Part shown: positions 57,912 through 64,000 of the stretch, in pieces
How the letters are laid out: every line of letters starts with the position of its first letter
How positions within the stretch are numbered: the first letter of the stretch is position 1
Assembly (NCBI RefSeq): GCF_949987515.2
Contig: NC_082685.1
Span: forward strand, 29,466,168 to 29,530,167
DNA length: 64,000 nucleotides
Reading direction: 5' to 3'
Origin: Delphinus delphis
Lineage: Eukaryota > Chordata > Mammalia > Artiodactyla > Delphinidae
The notes under the pieces: generated by a model
Told to the model about the DNA's origin: nothing
Database searches by the model: none
What the model saw: only the letters and a program-made list of their open reading frames with translations
Position numbers and translations under genes: made by a program

Positions 57912-58862
57912 AAGAAGCGTTATACTTAGTTGGCTAAAGGCCTTTATTTGAAATCTGATCATTTGGAATTAGAGCATTATTTTTCAAGGCAGTGGTTTGG
58001 AGACCCACAGAAATAAGTTCTAGAACAAAGGAAGATCTAATAAACTCCAGAAATCAGCCTATTCATCTACAGGGATTACTGGGTATAACCTTCACAGGGT
58101 CATCTAAAATTAATTTGGTTCCTGAAGTAATCTGTTCACTAGGGGATCAAGAGAGCCCCGTTTGGCGACGGAAGGGACCCCCAAAGACTGAAAGGAGACA
58201 CAAATAGGATAGGTGTGTAATTTTACAGTCGGCCTAGCCTTGTGGAAAACATGCAGAAAGACAGCAGGCCTTGGCAAAGCCCACAGGGCTGCCCGTGTTC
58301 CTGTACTGATGCCCAACAGAAATGAAATTCAGTGGAAATCAAGTAGCAGATTATGTGAGCTGCAAGACTTGAAAACTCCCGTGCAGCCTAATGAGCATGT
58401 TCTAACTGCAGGCTCTGCTTGTTAACTGCTGAAGATATTTTCACAAGGCTTTGGGTAAGGCAGGATCTGGCTGGTTACACAACGTCTGTGCTGAAAGGGA
58501 GCTCTGTGTAAGCCAGGCTTGAGCAAGTCACCTGGGTCTTGTCAGTGATTGGAAATGAAATCAGAGCATGTGCTGGACTTGGGTGTTCCTTGACAAAGCC
58601 CATTGGTTTTTGTAGAAACCAGAAGGTAAGCAGCTCCGTCAGGCTCAGTGGAGAGAAGGGCTGTCAAGCTCCTACTGGGGGGATGTGTGGTCCTCCTCTG
58701 ATCTGTGAAAGAGAACCTGATTCAAGACCTGCCTCGAACAGGAACTGAGAAAGTTCTTGTATGACATCAGCGGCCTTCAGTGAAAGTGAGTTTTTAAGGG
58801 AACATGTGCACACTGGGCAGATAAAATGGACCTAAATGAATCATCCAGCCAGGTGTGTTATT
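57912..58862. other. Single-copy sequence, no gene seen
   Basis: No recognised repeat. Several short open frames without support. Confidence 0.4.
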
Positions 58863-58865
58863 CTC

Positions 58866-58975
58866 TTGCAGGTAAATATCATCATCCTCATTTTCCAGAA
58901 AAGTTACCTGAGGTCAAGAGAGGCCAATGGGCTTGACAAACCACTTAGCTGTTTGGTGAACACAGGACTGCATGA
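58866..58975 (-). repeat. MIR SINE fragment
   Basis: Reversed MIR core: 'atcatcatcctcattttcca', 'gaaaagttacctgaggtcaa', 'gacaaaccacttagctgttt'. Confidence 0.5.
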
Positions 58976-59175
58976 ATTGGAAATTTATTCTTGACACTGA
59001 TGATTACAAGCTCTAATTCTGTCACTTGTCTTCTGTTGGTTTGGGCTCTTTATACTGAAAGGCTTGATATTTACACGGTGCAGTCCACACATTTCTTCAT
59101 TTTGATGTGCACACAACCCTGGGTACTAACGTGGACCAAATCCTATCAGCGGAGGTTCTCCTTTGGGAGCGCTCA

Positions 59176-59335
59176 ATGGTGACCTGGGGGTAGTTATTAA
59201 AGTGCACATCCCTCAGCCCCACCCCAGACCCACTGAAACAGAATCTCTGGGGGTGGGACTCAGGTATGTGAATTTTAATAAAGAAAAACAAAGCCAATAT
59301 TGCCCCTAAGTCTGATACCCATCAAACCACTGTTA
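59176..59335. mobile_element. hAT-Charlie MITE remnant (MER5A-type)
   Basis: 'gtgcacatccctcagcccca', 'ccccagacccactgaaacag', 'aatctctgggggtgggactc' and 'aggtatgtgaattttaataa' are typical of the middle of MER5A-like elements. One end is lost. Confidence 0.7.
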
Positions 59336-59339
59336 TAGA

Positions 59340-60090
59340 TTATGGTACTCTATGAACTATGGAGAGACCTACTCCAAAATACCTTCCTTTTGATCCTGCC
59401 TTTAGGAGCCTGAAAATGTTGTCAGATCTACTCACCACCCAGTGTTAAGAATCTACCATGATTTTCAAGACTCCCTGAAAACATGCGTGTCTGAGAAGAG
59501 ATTTGCAGGAATAGCATCTCACAGGCTGAGTCAGAGTGAAGCATAACTCAGGGCCTCTAGAATAAAGCTTTTGTCAAAACTCAGCCCTTCCTTTTCCCCT
59601 CCCGCCCTTTGCTTTGTCATGTACGACCACTGACTTCACAAGTTTTCTTTAAGTACGTCTATTTTTTTCTCCTGCCTAAATGCATTCGTTGAAAAGAAAA
59701 TTGTACGGCATTGCAAGGAGTGTAAAATAAGCATCACCTGCCCTAAATACAAAGTAAAGGTAAGAAGAGATATAATGAAATGAGAGTGTGATGATAAAAA
59801 CACCAAACCAAAGATGTTCTCCTTGATTTCATCTGAAGGATTAAGAGAGTTGAAAAGGGACTCTCCTATTCAACACACATTGCTGTGCATCTACGACCTC
59901 AAATAACCCCCTAATACTACTACCCCGAGGCATTACCCCAAAGGCATGCTCCCCACACCTAGCCGGCTAGCAGGTACAGGTAAGTGCTCTCCCAGAACGT
60001 CTGAGTGATGAGCACTGTCGAGGGAGTCTTGGAAGACAGAGGCACGGGGTGTGGGAGTCACAGGGGTCGGACACGGGAGGCCCATGCAGC
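59340..60090. other. Single-copy sequence, no gene seen
   Basis: Nothing recognisable before the SINE. Confidence 0.4.
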
Positions 60091-60094
60091 CCCC

Positions 60095-60336
60095 CTAGGC
60101 TTCGCAGTTTTCTTTTTTTTTTTTTTTTGTGGTACGCGAGCCTCTCACTGTTGTGGCCTCTCCCGTTGTGGAGCATAGGCTCCGGACGCGCAGGCTCAGC
60201 GGCCATGGCTCACGGGCCCAGCCGCTCCGCGGCATGTGGGATCTTCCCGGACCGGGGCACGAACCTGCGACCCCTGCATCGGCAGGCGGACTCTCAACCA
60301 CTGCGCCACCAAGGAAGCCCTAGGCTTCGCAGTTTT
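60095..60336 (-). mobile_element. CHR-type tRNA-derived SINE, short form
   Basis: A perfect 17-bp duplication 'ctaggcttcgcagtttt' lies at 60095-60111 and 60320-60336. The plus strand reads T-run, 'ggtacgcgagcctctcactg', 'gctccggacgcgcaggctca', 'gcggcatgtgggatcttccc', 'gcgccaccaaggaagcc'. This is the longest intact duplication among the short-form copies, so it is probably one of the younger insertions here. Confidence 0.97.
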
Positions 60337-60339
60337 GTT

Positions 60340-61185
60340 CAAGGCCACCCAGGTTCTGCTGACTGACAAAGCGTCCTCATGAGGTGTTCGCAGAAGGCTG
60401 TGCAGAGGTGGGGACAGTGAGGCAGGAAAGAGAGAAAAGTTCTTTCACTCCACGTTTGAATCTCATGGAGGGTAGGGTTCAGCATACTAAGTCCTTTTCT
60501 AACTGTAAAGATAAAAAGATAAAATAGCTCCCACAAACCACAGCGGAGTTTCGGATGTCTTTGACAAGCAGCATAATTAAGATCTAGCATAAACACACCA
60601 CCTCCGAGGACAGTAGCAGCTGACTAAATGCGAACTTGTTCTGTTTGGCTTTTCTTTCCTTTATTTAGTTTTCCCGTGGAAGTTTCACTTTGAAGGCGGG
60701 GCCAGCCCTAGACAAAAGTGCGGAGTCTGCGATCTCCTGGAATCTACCCACCCCCCCCCAACTCCGCTCCTTTCTGAGCTCCAGCCCCATGTCGGTCAAG
60801 GCCACCCAGCCCGGAAGAGCTGCCCGCACACGTGCCCCGTGCCGGCCGGCCGCCATCCACTCTGGTCCCTGCGGGCTTCTGTGCTAACAGGAGGTGTTCA
60901 GTGCCTGGTGCTGTGCTACACAGTTTGAAGCTCTCCCCCCTGCTTCCCCTTATCAAACACTTGAGGACTGTGTCCTAAACCACCAGAACACCTGCTTTGC
61001 ACTGTGGATTGAACTGCATGGGGAAAAGGTGGCTGGCAGTGGTTTCCTTGATGGGACATTTCAACGGAGTGACCCACTTACAATCTTTAGCTCACAGAAA
61101 GCAACAGAGATGGGACTTGGGAGCGATAGGTCTTGATGGAGGTGCAATGAACCTGATAGTTAATATCTGTGTGCTTGGTTGCTGG
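60340..61185. other. Single-copy sequence, locally GC-rich, no gene
   Basis: The part at 60770-60890 is GC-rich with 'gccggccggccgcc' and has several CpG. It is too short to be called a CpG island and has no exon next to it. Confidence 0.4.
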
Positions 61186-61189
61186 TGTC

Positions 61190-61440
61190 AAGGCTCTGGC
61201 CCTGGAGGTAGCTCGCCTGGGTCCAAGTCCCAGTTTGCCCATTTTTAGCTGAACAAATACAGGCATTCAACTGACGCTTTCTAAACACCAATTCTCTCAT
61301 CGGTAAATAGGGCTGTCAGGGATGAGTAAGTGGAATAAATCACGGAAAACCCTCTGCATAGTCCCTGGAACGTAATAACCACTCCCTAAATGTTTATTGT
61401 CATTACTACCCATATTATAAAATAATAGCTATATTATTTA
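61190..61440 (+). repeat. MIR SINE, near full length
   Basis: Sense MIR: 'ggctctggccctggaggtag', 'gcctgggtccaagtcccagt', 'aattctctcatcggtaaata', 'gggctgtcagggatgagtaa', 'tccctggaacgtaataacca', 'ctccctaaatgtttattgtc'. Confidence 0.8.
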
Positions 61441-61461
61441 AATGGGGTCAAAACCATTCAT

Positions 61462-61685
61462 GGGGGCTTCCCTGATGGCGCAGTGGTTGGGAGTCCGCCT
61501 GCCGATGCAGGGGACACGGGTTCGTGCCCCGGTCCGGGAAGATCCCACATGCCGCGGAGCAGCTGGGCCCGTGAACCGTGGCCGCTGAGCCTGCGCGTCC
61601 GGAGCCCGTGCTCCGCAACAGGAGAGGCCACACAGTGAGAGGCCCGCGTACCACACACACACAAAACAAACAAACAAAAAAACAT
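61462..61685 (+). mobile_element. CHR-type tRNA-derived SINE, short form
   Basis: The body runs from 'gggggcttccctgatggcgc' through B box 'gggttcgtgcccc' to 'gaggcccgcgtaccac', then a (CA)/(AAAC) tail. The flanks 'aaaccattc' and 'aaacattaac' are only a weak duplication. Minus-strand open frames of up to 94 codons are repeat-derived. Confidence 0.95.
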
Positions 61686-61689
61686 TAAC

Positions 61690-63085
61690 GGATCAGAATG
61701 ACCCAATTCAGTCGCATATAACTTTTGCGGGGTCAGAAACACATTGCATGAGATTCACGTTTCCCCCCTAAACTATCACAGAAGATTTTTTCCCCCTGTT
61801 ACTGTCAGTCAGTAACAAGATTCCTCTCCTTACTTTTTCTGACACAGAACTCATTTTTGACCCATAGCCTCACTCTTCATTTCTCTGACAGTGGCCGGAA
61901 GTCAGCGATCTCGAAGGCAATGAGAGAATTAATTATAACATGTGAAACATACTCAACCTTCAGATCTGAAATGACGGGTAAATAGCACGGGTTGAAAGGA
62001 ACAGAGTCTCCTTCCTCAGAAAATGCTTACGTGTTAAAGGGGTTTCTACTTAACCACCGTCCTCTCACATCACGATGGAAATACAACTCACAATAATGCT
62101 GCTCTTAGCCTCACAGCCATATATGTGTGCAGGTGCTATCACAGGGAAAAATGAGCATCTATCTTCCAGCTTCAAATTTGTCCACGATGGGTAAGTTGAG
62201 GCAGACATTATTCCCCAACAAAAAATTTCCCTCAATGCTAACCGTTTCTAAGAGGTGGTCAGTTAAAGAGGACAAATGTTCTGCACATTAAAGGCAGTGC
62301 CATTTGGAATGGGTCCCAGTTACCGCAAGGAAGCTTTAAGTGGCAGGTCACAAGAAAAAAGAAGTCAGAATTCCAGGGCTCAAGTGACACCTCCCACATG
62401 CCACGGCATCTGACTGGAGGACTTTGGGCTGATTGGCTCAAAAATTAGTAGATATGACAATACTGAGAACATATTCCTGCATGTCAACCATTGTTAAGTC
62501 CCCGCCACGGTAAAATGGTCAAACAATTGTCAAGGGCAGGCTAAGGCTAACAAGCAGAGATTCCACTTCCTTCTTACTACTGATAACTTCTCTGAGTGGT
62601 ATTTAATAGGGGATTGTGACAAACTGGAGTGTGGGTCCCTGTTTCACTCCTATAGGCAGGAGAGTTTATATATCTTGTTGGCATATACCATACTGAAGGT
62701 ATAAATGAGGAAAGACTGAGATAAATTTACTCCTGGGGAAGAAGGGCTGACTCAAGCTGCATCAGGATCTTGACAGACAGCTAGAGAGGGGACTTCTACG
62801 AGTCCCAAAGAAACACGTGAACGTGGACAACTCATCTTTGTAGCAACTTCCAATAGATGTGCAACTTCTATGTTCAGGTTGCTGTTTCCAGGCTGTGGAG
62901 GATGAATGGTGACAGTACGGCATCCCTAAAGGCTTGAGCTGCTTCCAACTACGTGGGGGAGACACACATTTATCGAATAACTCTGTGCGTGCATGCATCC
63001 GTGCACGCACACCCACACACACAGGCCAGGTGAACTGTGACAAAACCCTCAAAAGAACAGAAGATGCTGAAAGAGTATAAGAATG
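61690..63085. other. Single-copy sequence, no gene seen
   Basis: A short 'cacacccacacacaca' run lies near 63007-63022. I recognise no repeat family or exon. Confidence 0.4.
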
Positions 63086-63089
63086 GGAG

Positions 63090-63990
63090 AACTGAGGGAG
63101 ATTGTCCAAGGCCTCATTAAGGTGTTGATCATTGAGCTAAGAGTTGTAGGATGAGTAGATGAAGACAGAAGGGAAGGGCAAGAAAGAGTAAGCAGTACAA
63201 GCATACCTCATTTCACTGTGCTTCACTTTATGATGCTTTGCAGATACTGTGGTTTACACAAATTGAAGATGCAAGGCAACCCTTCGTGGAGTGGGTCTAT
63301 GGGCGCCATTTTTCCAACAGCATTTGTTCACTTCGTGTCTCTGTGTCACATTTTGGTAATTCTCACAGTATTTCGAACTTTTCATTATTATGATATTTAT
63401 TATGGTGACCTGTGACCAGTGATCTTTGACGTTACCACTACGACTCGCTGAAGGCTCACGTGATGGTCAGCATTTTTTAGCAATAAAGTAGTTTCTAAAT
63501 TAAGGTATGTACACTGTTTTTAGACATAATGCTGTTGCACATTTAATGGGCTACACTATAGTGTAAGCATAACTTTTAATGCACTGGGAAACCAAAAACT
63601 CCTGTGACTTGCTTCACGGTGATATTCGCTTTATTGTGGCGGTCTGGAACCGAACCCACAGTATCTTGGGAATATGTCTGCTTGTACAAATACTCAGGAG
63701 GAGGAAACCACGGTGCTTTCAAGAAATGGAAAACAAGCCATTGTGGGTGGAAGCAGAGAGTAAGGAGCGAGGATGGTGTCATATAAAGCTGGAATGGCTT
63801 GTAGGATTTTGATCTTTATCCAGAGAACAACGGTGTAAAGGGTTTTTAGAGGGGGAGGGCTACCACATGATAAAATTCTAGTTAAACTGTGGCAAATACA
63901 CAGGGGCGGGTGAGGCAAGATTAACAGATGAGTCTGGAAGCTATCACAGCTCCAGATGAGAAATGCTGGCGGTGTCCGCTGAGACAAAGC
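63090..63990 (-). repeat. L2-type LINE remnant split by Tigger1
   Basis: Before the Tigger copy, 'gatgaagacagaagggaagg' and 'gcaagaaagagtaagcag' match the reversed L2-associated repeat. After it come 'ggtgctttcaagaaatggaa', 'tgtgggtggaagcagagagt', 'ttgatctttatccagagaac' and 'ctaccacatgataaaattct', in the expected order. The window ends before the repeat does. Confidence 0.55.
63198..63684 (+). mobile_element. Tigger1-type DNA transposon, internal-deletion derivative, copy 2
   Basis: It starts 'caagcatacctcatttcact' and ends 'gggaatatgtctgcttg', with TA on both sides (63196-63197, 63685-63686). Internal blocks match copy 1 in order: 'gtctatgggcgccatttttc', 'gactcgctgaaggctcacgt', 'gcactgggaaaccaaaaact', 'gatattcgctttattgtggc'. 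At 487 bp it keeps about 60 bp more of the centre than copy 1 and has no transposase. Confidence 0.92.
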
Positions 63991-64000
63991 CAGCTCCTTC

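Noticed and set aside
60770..60890. CpG island or promoter
   Set aside because: The GC-rich patch is only about 120 bp, and no exon or transcript feature is visible beside it.

Overview
The window looks like non-coding nuclear DNA from a cetacean (whale or dolphin). The main evidence is a set of tRNA-derived SINEs of the CHR type. These open with a conserved 'cttccctggtggcgcagtggtt' block, carry polymerase III A and B boxes, and mostly have clean target-site duplications. LINE-1 3' ends of the cetartiodactyl type (ending near 'caattatactccaataaagatg') support this, as do older mammalian repeats (L2, MIR, L3/CR1, MLT1, hAT-Charlie, Tigger1). Repeat family names come from recognition, not from a search. 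I found no intact protein-coding gene and no convincing spliced exon. The longest open frames are either repeat-derived or look like chance. The window could be intergenic or lie inside a large intron.

Layout. 1-9.7 kb is mostly single-copy sequence, with one long L2 remnant (4.19-5.05 kb) and a 5'-truncated L1 (6.24-6.74 kb). 9.7-17.7 kb holds an MLT1 LTR, an L3/CR1 remnant, L2 pieces and an L1-like tail with a 37-bp tandem repeat. 17.7-29.7 kb is rich in mobile elements: two LTRs of one ERV family 10.5 kb apart, a Tigger1 deletion derivative, an L1 with an inverted 5' part and a duplicated 3' end, an old L1M, two CHR SINEs, and an L2 split by another LTR. 30-36.3 kb has MIR, L2 and two CHR SINEs. 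36.3-51 kb is mostly single-copy, with a well-preserved solo LTR of an ERV-K/IAP-like family (40.25-40.60 kb), a doubtful degraded coding-like stretch (43.45-44.23 kb) and conserved-looking AT-rich blocks near 46.1 and 49.3-49.8 kb. 51-64 kb holds a hAT element split by L1, an ERVL-like LTR, three CHR SINEs, several L2/MIR copies, a perfect 20-bp-arm hairpin beside a G-run (57.81-57.91 kb), and an L2 split by a second Tigger1 copy.

The elements do not form a functional system. The window reads as a layered insertion record. Several nestings give relative ages: L1 inside hAT, LTR inside L2, Tigger1 inside L2, and MIR inside L2. I did not find a new gene system. The most unusual signals are the perfect hairpin, the compound L1 and the intact solo LTR.
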